Source of the DNA: Antedon mediterranea
Lineage: Eukaryota > Echinodermata > Crinoidea > Comatulida > Antedonidae
NCBI RefSeq assembly: GCF_964355755.1
Contig: NC_092678.1
Coordinates: 20,368,922 to 20,432,921 of the forward strand
Direction of reading: 5' to 3'
Length of the DNA: 64,000 bases
Every line of letters starts with the position of its first letter. The first letter of the stretch is position 1. The notes under the pieces were generated by a model. That model was not told the DNA's origin, ran no database searches, and saw nothing but the letters and a program-made list of their open reading frames with translations. Shown here one piece after another: positions 21,900-31,597 of the stretch. The position numbers and the translations under genes are program-made.

Positions 21900-22398
21900 T
21901 ACTCATTAGGGTGTCAAAAACATTAAATGGAAGGGTTGCACAAAATTTGGTCAGAGGAAAGCCGTCATTTTGGATTTCAAAATGGCGGACCCCCAAATTT
22001 TCACTTTTCAGGTGCATCTCTGCTAAAAAGGCACCTAGAGTTCTGAGTTTAGGTGCAAATTATATGGTAATGGGGTCACCAAACATATTGGTATAACTAA
22101 CATTTTGATTGCATGGCGGCCATGTTGGATTTCAAAATGGCGGACTTCAAATTTTCACTTTGTAGGTATATCTCAGCTAAAAAGGTACACAGAGTTCTGA
22201 GTTTAGGTGCAAATTATATGGTAATGGGTTACCAAACATATTGGTATAACTAACATTTTGATTGCATGGCGGCCATGTTGGATTTCAAAATGGTGGACCC
22301 CAAATTTTCACTTTGTAGGTATATCTCTGCTAAAAAGGTACATAGAGTTCTGAGTTTAGGTGCAAATTATATGGTAATGGGTCACCAAACATATTGGT
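21900..22398 (+). repeat. ~154-base tandem repeat with ATGGCGG motifs
   Basis: TTTCAAAATGGCGGAC or its variant recurs at 21975, 22130 and 22283 (spacing 155 and 153). Each unit also contains GCTAAAAAGG, GAGTTCTGAGTTTAGGTGC and CACCAAACATATTGG. Two units begin with GCATGGCGGCCATGTTGG, so each holds ATGGCGG in both orientations. It replaces the expected proximal upstream region of the next locus. Confidence 0.88.
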
Positions 22399-22404
22399 AT
22401 TAAA

Positions 22405-22840
22405 AGAAAAGTATCTAAAGAAAAGTAGGAAGACCAAACAAAATATTTATAAGAACTGTGAAAGCAAAGAAAGAACGACATGTGCAGAAGAAGCGACTGT
22501 CACTAGTTCCAGTAGTAACGTGTAGGACAGCAAGAGTAGTTGTTATATTGGAGCCTCAGAAGCCTAAAGAAAAGTAGGAACACCAAACTAAATATTTATA
22601 AGAACTGTGGGAAAGAAAAGAAACAACGACGTGTACAGAGGCAGCGATGCATGTAGGACAGCAAGAGTAGTTAATTGGTTGGTAGATATTGGCGCCGCAG
22701 TAGCCTAACGAAAAGTAGGAAGACCAAACGAAAGAAAAGAAACAAGGAAGTATGCCATAGGCAGCAACTGTCTGCAGCCAAAGGCTGAGAAGCGCGTAGA
22801 ACAGAGGTACCAGGCCCTATTGTTTCTTGGACAGCAGGAA
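22405..22840 (+). repeat. ~150-base minisatellite, about three copies
   Basis: Same unit as before 12811, 15388 and 17749 (AAAAGTAGGAAGACCAAAC near 22419, AAAAGTAGGAACACC near 22572, AAAAGTAGGAAGACC near 22710). It marks the upstream side of the hybrid relic as derived from the 12811-type unit. Confidence 0.82.
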
Positions 22841-22890
22841 TTAACATGATTTACAACGTAGGCCTATCCATTGATTGAAAATAAAGAATA

Positions 22891-23163
22891 ATGAATAACG
22901 CAACTGAGGACAAGGCACTAAATGTTGATAATGCAATAGCAGGTGTGTGGATAGTGATATCCTTGTGGATAATTGTCAGTAATTTAGTTGTTATCGGGGT
23001 CACTCTCTGTCAAACGTATCCAGTTTAGTTTAAGTATAGTTGACTTGATAATCGCAATACTATTAACGGATACTTATATAAACTCTGGTTTGAATCCCAT
23101 CGTTTACTCTTTTAGAAATAAACAATTTCTTCATAATTTTCGTTCTGTGGTCAGTAACATTTT
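22891..23163 (+). pseudogene. Hybrid GPCR pseudogene: 12811-type front joined to type B tail
   Basis: The ATG at 22891 gives MNNATEDKAL and a normal 12811-type TM1, then a short deletion in ICL1 shifts the frame to a TAG. Matching sequence goes on to GACTTGATAA in TM2 (about 23050) and then jumps directly to TM7 of a type B receptor (CTATTAACGG, then NSGLNPIVYSFRNKQF). The upstream flank is 12811-type and the downstream flank is type B-like, so the locus is the scar of a deletion or unequal exchange between two unlike receptor genes. Confidence 0.87.
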
Positions 23164-23215
23164 GACTCTTGACTTATTTACCAGTCAAAATAAAGAACGT
23201 ATCAAACTGATAAAT

Positions 23216-23380
23216 AAATGATAACGGTGGTATGTTGGAACGTTCCACATGAGGGCGTGGTTGCGGATTAGACCATTATGGTCCAGGAGTATCTTAGAAA
23301 CTTTTCGTATCTAAGCCCTCCCCTCTAGAAAGCACGGGCTATTGTCGGTTAATCCTGGTAAGCTAGGCACGAAATAAACT
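23216..23380 (-). mobile_element. Solo DIRS terminal repeat, diverged
   Basis: About 165 bases match the reverse complement of the left end of the DIRS element at 318 (TGATAACGGTGGTATGTTGG, GAGGGCGTGGTTGCGGA, CTAAGCCCTCCC, GCTATTGTCGGTTAA, GTAAGCTAGGCACGA). It ends with the bases specific to the left terminus (GGCACGAAATAAACT), so it is that end in reverse orientation. There are several substitutions and small indels and no internal sequence, so it is an older insertion reduced to one end. Confidence 0.9.
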
Positions 23381-24459
23381 GACAAATTGAGGCGAAACAG
23401 AGTTATATAGAGCAGTCAATTTTTCATCGAATGAAATATTCTCTACATTCAACGAATACAAAACATTAATTATTTGTTTTATAACACACCTACTGTTCTA
23501 ATTTCTAATTCAGTAAACTTTTTATTCAATGTCCATCATAAATCCTTGATTTAGGTCGAGAAGCTAGGCCATTTAAAATGGCATTTCTCCGAATTTTGGA
23601 CGCACAGTTACAGACGGCGTGCATAAATGCCAAATGACACGTGATGAGTAATTATTTAATCAAATTTGTTATTGCTGTCACTCTTGTACTATCTGTTAAA
23701 CATTGTACTCACATTCTTTTCATTATTATTTTATATATTTTTATATTAATAAACTATGCACTATTATTAGTGAATTATGCTTAACGAAATATAATATTCC
23801 TCACGCTTAGCAATTGATTTTATTAAAATCATAGTATTGTTAGCTTCAGCTACGTTTTTTGTATCTTTTGTAATTATTTTGTCTGGCAGAAGTTAGGCAA
23901 TATCGGTCTATGTCATTTATAACATTGTAGCTATCTCAATTAAAGCAATACCGTGTATATCACCAATGCCAACAGCAAGTCAGTGACTATCAAATGTCTT
24001 AAAAGACGGTTACTTCAGAAGAAGAAAAATAACCATTGGTGTCGAAGCGTTATTCCTTGTTGTCTCCGTGTTGAACATTGTACGGTATAGTTCTATACTT
24101 CATTTCTCACCATTGTAGGCCAACTATCAATTTCTTTTTAAAATCGGTCGGTGACGTTAGCAGCAACAACAACAAATTCGTACGTTTTATTTGTGTATAC
24201 CCGGAGTTGATACAGTAAAAACACCAATTATCATATTCATTGCAACCACTATGAATTTGTATTCATGTGAACTTGAAGTGTACTCTCAACAGTAATTCCG
24301 GATAAATAACAGTGTTGCCGGAGGGGTCCTTATGGTGGTGAATTGAGCAGTACAATACAGTGTATGTCGGTGCTCTCTAAGAATTAATGCATTCTCGTTC
24401 TCTGCCAATTTAGTTTGATTTCAACACACCAACTACACCTTTAGGCCTAAACATTAAAA
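23381..24459 (+). other. Type B 3' flank, then type A upstream region
   Basis: Colinear with 28730-29412, 34250-34945 and 37650-38338. It contains ACCATTGGTGTCGAAGCG near 24033, the block GTGAACTTGAAGTGTACTCTC + CAGTAATTCCG (24266-24300) and GCCGGAGGGGTCC near 24315. TAGGCCTA near 24441 is absent from the other three copies. Confidence 0.65.
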
Positions 24460-25350
24460 ATGGATAATATAACCAGCTATGAAAATACAGTAGAGAATAT
24501 CACTATAGATGTGATAACAATTGGAAGTGTATGGATAGTAATAACAGTGTGGATAATTTTCAGTAATTCATTCGTTATTGCGGTCACTATTTGGAAAAAG
24601 CTGTACACTAACTTGGCAAAACGTATCCAGTTTAGTTTAAGTATAGTTGATTTAATATCAGGAATAGTTGGAAGTTTGTGGATAACACAGAGACTTTCAG
24701 GCCCACTGAATGGATCCATGTTCCCATTTCTACTGGACCGTACTTTGCTGTATTTGTTGTTCATATCACAATTACAGTTGTGTCTATTAGCAATTGAAAG
24801 ATACGTAGCAATAGTCTATCCGTTTCGTCACTATCAGCTGATGACGTCACGAGTTGTAAATATTGGAATTGCAGCTACGATTGCAATAGGAACGGGTATG
24901 TTTATACTAGGAGGATTCATTATAATTTGTACGAGTACGTCAGTTTTTCTTGTAATCCTTGATACAGCACGTCTTATAATTGTAGTGTTGATATGCGGCT
25001 TTAATATTATTGTTTATTTGAAAGCTAAAAAGCAACAACGGCAGATTGCCGCAATAGAAAATGCTGTAATCAGATCAAAACGCAAACAAGACCATAGAGC
25101 TACGAAGACAAGTATGATAATTGTAGGCACCTATTTTGTATGTATCTTTCCATATTTGGTATATTTGTTGTCTTGCTCTTTATATGAAGTCATAAATGGT
25201 GATAAAACATGCGATGGAACAACATCAACTTCACTTTTAGTTGTTACCTATTTAAACTCTGGTATGAATCCTGTTGTGTATTCATTTAGGAATAAACAGT
25301 TTCTTAAATCGATTCGTTCTCTTTTTAATAGAAATACGTTTTATCATTAA
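24460..25350 (+). CDS. Rhodopsin-like GPCR, type A, 296 aa
   Basis: Complete receptor and the A member of the first A-B cassette. The N-terminus MDNITSYENTVENIT has two sequons. TM1 is about 22-45, ERY at 113-115, ICL2 YPFRHYQLM, and TM4 is GIAATIAIGTGMFILGG. ICL3 KAKKQQRQIAAIENAVIRSKRKQDH is highly basic, TM6 has CIFP, ECL3 is GDKTCDGTTS, and TM7 ends NPVVYSFRNKQF (Val for the usual Ile). The upstream conserved block lies about 165 bases before the start. Confidence 0.92.
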   Translation: MDNITSYENTVENITIDVITIGSVWIVITVWIIFSNSFVIAVTIWKKLYTNLAKRIQFSLSIVDLISGIVGSLWITQRLSGPLNGSMFPFLLDRTLLYLLFISQLQLCLLAIERYVAIVYPFRHYQLMTSRVVNIGIAATIAIGTGMFILGGFIIICTSTSVFLVILDTARLIIVVLICGFNIIVYLKAKKQQRQIAAIENAVIRSKRKQDHRATKTSMIIVGTYFVCIFPYLVYLLSCSLYEVINGDKTCDGTTSTSLLVVTYLNSGMNPVVYSFRNKQFLKSIRSLFNRNTFYH

Positions 25351-26517
25351 AAGACGGAATGGATTTATGGACACACACTAAAGTAAAAACAAACAGACTT
25401 CAGCGTCAAGAAATGTGACCAATTACGACATGATGTATAATCCGAACTGTCGCTTGCCATTGGTCAACTCACTTTTTCTATTAAACAAGTTAAACAGTTA
25501 ACAATAAAAATAAACCTAATAATATCTAGTGTTACGGTTAACACTTTATACGTTAAATTATTGTTATATCATAATTCAATCACTGAATCAGTAACAGGTC
25601 AATGTGTACATGAAAGACGATATCACATTGTGTTTAATACAATTTAGTACTTTTAACAAAAGTTACTGTTTTGGCATCTGTTGTGAAGGTAATTCATTTA
25701 TTATATTATACGGTAAACAATAGTGTGTAAAAGTATAAATCTCTTTCTTGTTTTAGTATCTCATAGGACGTAAATTTACTCTCCAGTTCTTTGCATCAGT
25801 ATTGTTGTGAGTCACTGCCGTTGTTTTCTTTGTTTCTGAAGGTAGAATACTTATAATAATTGATCGAATTATCTTATTTATCCTGATTTCAAGTGGTAGT
25901 TTTACTTCTGTGATGTTGAACTTTAACTGACCTCTATAACCTTTCTGAAGATTGAATACTTATCATAATATAGGTCGAATTAACTTCTTTATTTCCAGTT
26001 CAAGTTTTCTTCTGTGGTATTGAACTTTAACTGACCTCTATAACCTTTCTGAAGATTGAATACTTATCATAATATTGGTCGAATTATTATCCTTATTTCC
26101 AGTGCAAGTTTCCTTCCGTGATATTGAACTTTAAACTTTAACTGACCTCTAAAACCTTTCTGAAGATTAAATACATATCATAATATTGGTCAAATTAACA
26201 ATCCTTATTTTCAATGCAAGTTTCCTTCCGTGATGTTGAACGTTGAACCTTAACTGACCTCTATAACCTTTCTGAAGATTGAATACTTATCATTGGTTGA
26301 ATTTTAACATCCTTATTTCCAGTGCAAGTTTTACTTCTGTGATGTTGAACTTTGACCTCTAATCAGGTAATGTATTACTCGTTTCATTGGGTCGTCTGCT
26401 TTCTGTCTGTTGTTTCGCACACTCTGTTCTCGAGTACGTCATTCTCTTCTCTGTCAAGTTAGATTGATATCAACATTCCATACAGAGCGATTTAACTTTC
26501 GTTTTACCGACGCTAAA
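25351..26517 (+). other. A-B spacer of the first cassette
   Basis: Begins with a pair of inverted CCAAT boxes (GTGACCAATTACG ... CCATTGGTCAACTC, 25417-25470), also found after the other type A genes. 25777-25793 carries TTACTCTCCAGTTCTTT. 25900-26360 is the minisatellite listed separately. The stretch AAGTTAGATTGATATCAACATT lies shortly before the relic start and is common to four cassettes. Confidence 0.6.
25840..26360 (+). repeat. 104-112 base minisatellite, about 4-5 copies
   Basis: TGACCTCTATAACC or TGACCTCTAAAACC recurs at 25928, 26032, 26143 and 26255. Each unit also has TCTGAAGATTGAATAC, TTATTTCCAGT, CAAGTTT and a TTGAACTTTAA-type segment. Related single-copy sequence lies at the same place before other receptor genes, so the array grew from part of the promoter. 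Confidence 0.9.
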
Positions 26518-26810
26518 ATGAATAACATAACATGAAGAAGAAAATAAAATTGTTAGAAATATAGTATTACTTACTGTATGGCTCATGATATCATTGTGGA
26601 TAATTGTCAGTAATTCATTCGTTATTGCGGTCGTCACTATTTTGGAAAAACTTTACACTAATTTGGCAAAACGTATCCAGTTCAATTTAAGTATAGTTGA
26701 TTAAATATCTGGAATAAGTCGTAGTATATTGTCAATGTTTAGAGTTTTAATGTAAAGATCAATAGTTGAAGACATTTTGACACTATTTTTCGGTGTCTTG
26801 TCTTCATATC
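26518..26810 (+). pseudogene. Type B GPCR relic truncated in TM3 (cassette 1)
   Basis: The ATG at 26518 is followed almost at once by a stop (MNNIT then TGA). TM1 and TM2 are recognisable (CATTGTGGATAATTGTCAGTAATTC region, then KRIQFNLSIVD followed by TAA). The match to 20074 ends exactly at CTTCATATC in TM3, where a retroposon tail begins. The same stops and the same breakpoint occur in 31293 and 37012, so the gene died before the cassette was copied. Confidence 0.9.
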
Positions 26811-26964
26811 AATTCAATTCAAGAAACATTTATAGACCAAAAATATTATATTATAACAATGGTTGGCATATAATATATATAGTCGAAAGACTACAAAAGG
26901 CCCAATGGGCCTGTCGCTGTAGTACCTCATACATTATACAAATAACAATAATTATACAACACTT
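26811..26964 (-). mobile_element. Short retroposon fragment replacing TM3-TM7 of type B gene
   Basis: Read on the minus strand it ends in TGTTTCTTGAATTGAATTG, an AT-rich repeat tail typical of CR1/L2-like LINE or SINE 3' ends, and contains GCCCATTGGGCC. It is flanked on the right by the normal type B 3' flank (GGTCGAGAAGCTA), so the receptor from TM3 on was deleted when or after it inserted. Identical arrangements occur at 31586/33887-34035 and 37276-37430. Confidence 0.8.
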
Positions 26965-27156
26965 AATTTAGGTCGAGAAGCTAAGGCCATTTAACATGGC
27001 ATTTCTCCGACTTTTGGACGCAGAGTAGAACAGTTACAGACGGCGTGCATAAATGCCAAATACACGTGATGAGTAATTAACCAATCAAATTTGTTATTGC
27101 TGTCACTCTTGTACTATCTGTTACATAATTTATTGTACTCACATTCTATTCATTAT
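26965..27156 (+). other. Type B 3' flank
   Basis: Matches 23550-23720 and 34036-34230 (GGTCGAGAAGCTA, GCATTTCTCCGA, GGCGTGCATAAATGCC, ACACGTGATGAGTAATTAACC). Interrupted on the right by the Helentron-like element. Confidence 0.6.
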
Positions 27157-27204
27157 TAGGTTATATGCATGATATGCATATAACCTCTTGATTCTGTCAA
27201 AATC

Positions 27205-27205
27205 T

Positions 27206-27288
<83 letters not shown>

Positions 27289-27290
27289 TT
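27205..27290 (+). repeat. (TTTA)n microsatellite
   Basis: An uninterrupted run of TTTA, about 21 units, near the left end of the Helentron-like element and absent from the other cassette copies. Confidence 0.97.
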
Positions 27291-28281
27291 CTTTCCTTAG
27301 CACTATTTGTCCGTGAATTATCTTGGCATCAGTTTCATCTATCTAAGTCAATTTTTCAGAGTTTATTCCTTATGGCCAGGAATCGATGTGGTTATGTTTT
27401 CACGATGCGCAATCAAAAATTACGCGGTCTACGCGCGATTTAACGAAATCACGTTTGTAATCATATCTTCACAAACATGAATCACTTTTAAACAAAATTT
27501 GGTACTCATAAATTTCAGGTCATATTTCATCATATGGCAATACAATTACGTGCGTAGCGCATATAACGCATGCGTACGCGCGCTTAAAATGTTCAAAATT
27601 GTCAGAATTTATTTTCGATGAAATTAGAGTACGTTTCAGGCAATTTTAAGCGTTTAAAAAATTGCCATGAGTGCGCAAATTTTTGCACGCGCACTGCGCG
27701 TCAAACGTTAATGCGCACTGTTTGTGTCCGATTACTGTTGTATAACCTTTCTTTAATAATATCATCATATTTTATTCACTTTTCAACGCGAAACAGCGTT
27801 ATACGAGCACGTCAAAAGTGACGGGCTACGCACGTGTAAGTTAACAAAATGGTGAAAATATGCTAAATTTTAAAATTAATATATATCGTTAGAATGCTCG
27901 GGAACACCTATTTTTTATTTAATTTTCTTGAAGTGTATGTATCATATGTATGATTTATTATGAAATTAGAAGAACAAAAGTTGATTAAGTCATCATTAAT
28001 GGCATATTAAATTTAACAAAATTAATTTCGACAATCAAACAAATTATAACATTTTCTTAGGCCAAAATAACAAACTTAACGTTAACTTTCTTCCTTAAGA
28101 AGTTCATATATTAAAGTTAAAAGTATATAGTTTGACAGTGCATCATTTTTTTTAATTTTTAAAGATGTCATCATAGTAAAACATTATAATTCATTGCGGT
28201 ATGTAATAATCTATCTGCACCAAAGTGGTTACTGCATAGTAAATACACGGAGGAATCTTTCCATAACTTTTAGTCAGTTGT

Positions 28282-28350
28282 GTATGGCTCGGTGGTCTTT
28301 GCTCGTGTCTATAGCATTCAAGTACCGAGATCGAGTCTCACCTTGGGAAA
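28282..28350 (+). other. tRNA-like relic (possible SINE head)
   Basis: TATGGCTCGGTGGTC resembles a pol III A box (TGGCNNAGTGG) and GATCGAGTC, 47 bases later, fits a B box (GWTCRANNC). I could not fold a full cloverleaf with a convincing acceptor stem, so this is more likely a decayed tRNA-derived SINE promoter carried within the Helentron-like element than a functional tRNA. Confidence 0.35.
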
Positions 28351-28695
28351 CGAAACAAAATAAGTTTTTTTTTATTATCCGTATTGTTTGTTCAAATTTA
28401 TTTCTTAGTGTATAGATTATACACATGATTTATAATGAAATCTAGATAAAAATTAACTTATGTCTTTATTATTATGTAACAACAAATGTGGTTTATGACA
28501 TTATACGCATATGGATCTTTGATCGGATTGTGATACCGGCTATGGTGTTCGCGTTAGCAAGGTCCTATCATATATTATAAATAATTAAAGATTCTGAGAA
28601 AATCAATCAATCAATATATATTTTAAAAATCAATTATCTTTATTTAAATCAATGCATATAACCTATAATTCGTCATAGTGACGAATTAAATCTAG

Positions 28696-29412
28696 TTATA
28701 TTATTTATTTTTATATTAATAGATTGAAATATTATTAGTGAATTATGCTTATTGAAATATAATATTCCTCACAGTTAGCAATTGATTTTAATAAAATCAT
28801 AGTATTGTTAGCTTCAGCTACGTTTTTTGTATCTTTTGTAATTATTTTGTCTGGCAGAAGTTAGGCAATATCGGTCTATGTCAATTATAACATTGTAGAT
28901 ATCTCAATTAAAGCAATAGTGTATATCACCAATGTCAACAACAAGTCAGTGACTATCAAATGTCCTAAAAGACGGTTACTTCAGAAGAAGAAAAATAACC
29001 ATTGGTGTCGAAACGTTATTCTTTGTTGTCTCCATGTTGAACATTGTAGTGTATAGTTCTACACTTCATTTCTCACCATTGTAGGCCAACTATCAATTTC
29101 TTTTTGAAATCGGTCGGTGACGTTAGCAGAGCAACAACAAATTCGTACGTTTTATTTGTGTAAACCCGGAGTTGATACAGTAAAAACACCAATTATCATA
29201 TTCATTGCAACCACTATGAATTTGTATTCATGTGAACTTGAAGTGTACTCTCAACAGTAATTCCGTAGACATGTTGCCGGAGGGGTCCTTATGGTGGTGA
29301 ATTGAGCAGTACACTACAGTGTATGTCGGTGCTCTCTAAGAATTAATGCATTCTCGTTCTCTGCCATTTTAGTTTGATTTCAACACACTAACCAAACTAT
29401 TAAACATTAGCA
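28696..29412 (+). other. Type A upstream region (cassette 2)
   Basis: Colinear with 23750-24459: CCATTGGTGTCGAAACG near 29000, the GTGAACTTGAAGTGTACTCTC + CAGTAATTCCG block at 29231-29265, and GCCGGAGGGGTCC near 29277. Confidence 0.65.
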
Positions 29413-30303
29413 ATGGATAATATAACTAGCTATGAAAATAAAGTTGAGTATTTTACTATAGATGTGATAACAATTGGAAGTGTATGGATAGTAATAACAG
29501 TGTGGATAATTGTCACAAATGCATTCGTTATTGCGGTCACAATTTGGAAAAAGCTTTACACTAACTTAGGAAAACGTATCCAGTTCAGTTTAAGCATAAT
29601 CGATTTAATATCAGGAATATTTGGCAGTGTGTGGATAACGCAGAGAATGTTAGGCCTACTGAATGGATCCCTGTTCCCATTCCTACTGGACGGTACTTTG
29701 CTGTATTTGGTGTTCATATCACAATTACAGTTGTGTCTATTAGCAATCGAAAGATACGTAGCAATAGTGTATCCGTTTCGTCATCGTCAACTTATGACTC
29801 CGCGCGTTGTAAATATTGGAATAGCAGCTACGATTGCAACAGGAACGATAATTTTCATACTAGGAGGATCCATTACAATTAATATCAGTACGTCGGTTTT
29901 TTTGCTAATCCTCGATACATCACGTCTTATAATTCTGGTGTTGATATGCGGCTTTAATATTATTGTTTATTTGAAAGCTAAAAAGCAACAACGGCAGATT
30001 GCCGCAATAGAAAATGCTGTAATCAGATCAAAACGCAAACAAGACCATAGAGCTACGAAAACAAGTATGATAATTGTAGGCACCTATTTTGTATGTATCT
30101 TTCCATATTTGGTATATTTGTTGTCTTGCTCTATATCTGAAGTCATATATGGTGATATAACATGCGATGTGACAACATCAATTGCACTTTTGGTAGTTAC
30201 CTATTTAAACTCTGGTATGAATCCTGTTGTGTATTCATTTAGGAATAAACAGTTTCTTAAATCGATTCGTTCTCTTTTGAATAGAAATACATTTCATCAT
30301 TAA
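29413..30303 (+). CDS. Rhodopsin-like GPCR, type A, 296 aa
   Basis: Complete receptor, A member of the second cassette. The N-terminus is MDNITSYENKVEYFTID. TM1 has VTNAFVIAVTIWKK, where most of the family has SNSFVIAVT. ERY lies at 113-115, ICL2 is YPFRHRQLMTPRVV, TM4 is GIAATIATGTIIFILGGSITI, and TM7 ends NPVVYSFRNKQF with a C-terminus NRNTFHH. It is nearly identical to the frameshifted gene at 38339 along its length. It differs from 24460 mainly in TM3-ECL2. Confidence 0.92.
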   Translation: MDNITSYENKVEYFTIDVITIGSVWIVITVWIIVTNAFVIAVTIWKKLYTNLGKRIQFSLSIIDLISGIFGSVWITQRMLGLLNGSLFPFLLDGTLLYLVFISQLQLCLLAIERYVAIVYPFRHRQLMTPRVVNIGIAATIATGTIIFILGGSITINISTSVFLLILDTSRLIILVLICGFNIIVYLKAKKQQRQIAAIENAVIRSKRKQDHRATKTSMIIVGTYFVCIFPYLVYLLSCSISEVIYGDITCDVTTSIALLVVTYLNSGMNPVVYSFRNKQFLKSIRSLLNRNTFHH

Positions 30304-31292
30304 AAGACGGAATGGATTTAGGGACACACACTAAAGTCAAAACAAACAGCAATGACCAAAAAATGGAACTCTCAAAGTTAACTTCTAAAATATCTTCGTA
30401 CAACCACATTTTAATGAAACTCGGAAAACTATAATATTTCACTCGCTGTATATAGTAATATGGAAGAATATTTAACTAAATGTGATCAATTACGACATGG
30501 TATAATCCGAACTGTCGCTTGCCATTGTTCAACTCACTTTTTCTATTAAACAAGTTAAACAGTTAACAATAAAATTAAACCTAATAATTTCTAGTGTTAC
30601 GGTTTAAACATATACGTTAGATTATTGTTTTTTTTTCATAATTCAATCACTGAATCAGTAACAGGTCAATGTGTACATGAAAGACGATATCACATTGTGT
30701 TTAATACAATTTAGTACTTTTAACAAAAGTTACTGTTTTGGCATCTGTTGTGAAGGTAATTCATTTATTATATTATACGGTAAACAATAATGTGTAAAAG
30801 TATACATCTCTTTATGGTTTTAGTATCTCATAGGACGTTTTACTCTCCAGTTCTTTTCATCAGTATTGTTGTGAGTCACTGCCGTTGTTTTCTTTGTTTC
30901 TGAAGGTAGAATAACTGACCTCTAAAACCTTTCTAAAGATTAAATACATATCATAATATTGGTCAAATTAACAATCCTTATTTTCAATGCAAGTTTCCTT
31001 CCGTGATGTTGAACTTTGAACTTTAACTGACCTCTATAACCTTTCTGAAGATTGAATACTTATCATTTTGGTTGAATTTTAACATCCTTATTTCTAGTGC
31101 AAGTTTTAGTTCTGTGATGTTGAACTTTGACCTCTAACCAGGTAATGTCTTACTCGTTTCATTGGGTCCTCTGCTTTCTGTCTGTTGTTTCACACACTCT
31201 GTTCTCGAGTACGTCATTCTCTTCTCTGTCAAGTTAGATTGATATCAACATTCCATACAGAGCGATTTAACTTTCGTTTTACCGACGCTAAA
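30304..31292 (+). other. A-B spacer of the second cassette
   Basis: Starts with the flank shared with 39235-39500 (GGACACACACTAAAGTCAAAACA) and the CCAAT pair. The minisatellite (30912-31145) has only about two units here. AGTTAGATTGATATCAACATT precedes the relic start. Confidence 0.6.
30912..31145 (+). repeat. 104-112 base minisatellite, about two copies
   Basis: Contracted copy of the array at 25840-26360 (TGACCTCTAAAACC and TGACCTCTATAACC). 31010-31022 reads TGAACTTTGAACT, a perfect DR1 of AGTTCA half-sites on the minus strand. Confidence 0.88.
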
Positions 31293-31585
31293 ATGAATGA
31301 CATAACATGAAGAAGTAAATAAAACTGTTAGAAATATAGTATTACTTACTGTATGGCTCATGATATCATTGTGGATAATTGTCAGTAATTCATTCTTTAT
31401 TGCGGTCGTCACAATTTTGGAAAAACTTTACACTAATTTGGCAAAACTTATCCAGTTCAATTTAAGTATAGTTGATTAAATATCTGGAATAAGTCGTAGT
31501 ATATTGTCAATGTTTATAGTTGTAATAGAAAGATCAATAGTTGAAGCAATTTTGACACTATTTTTCGGTGTCTTGTCTTCATATC
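31293..31585 (+). pseudogene. Type B GPCR relic truncated in TM3 (cassette 2)
   Basis: Carries the same early stop (MNDIT then TGA), the same TAA in TM2 and the same breakpoint at CTTCATATC as 26518. Additional private changes include FFIA in TM1 (TTCTTTATT) and KLIQ in ICL1. The retroposon tail that follows was later split by the LINE at 31598. Confidence 0.9.
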
Positions 31586-31597
31586 AATTCAATTCAA

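Larger units (their letters stand above)
27157..28695 (+). mobile_element. Helentron-like (Helitron2-type) non-autonomous element
   Basis: The other cassettes give the empty site: CATTATTATATTATTT is continuous at 34225 and 37618 but split here by ~1.54 kb. The left end is a perfect palindrome (AGGTTATATGCAT 27158-27170, GAT, ATGCATATAACCT 27174-27186). The same ATGCATATAACCT recurs about 30 bases inside the right end (28652-28664), followed by a 10-bp stem-loop (28666-28688) and AATCTAGT. An end repeated subterminally (asymmetric inverted repeat), a 3' stem-loop, insertion between T and T and a microsatellite near the 5' end fit non-autonomous Helentrons. No replicase or helicase is encoded. 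Exact ends are ambiguous by about two bases. Confidence 0.7.

Noticed and set aside
28282-28350. Functional tRNA gene
   Set aside because: A- and B-box-like motifs are present, but no complete cloverleaf or acceptor stem could be drawn; kept only as a tRNA-like relic.
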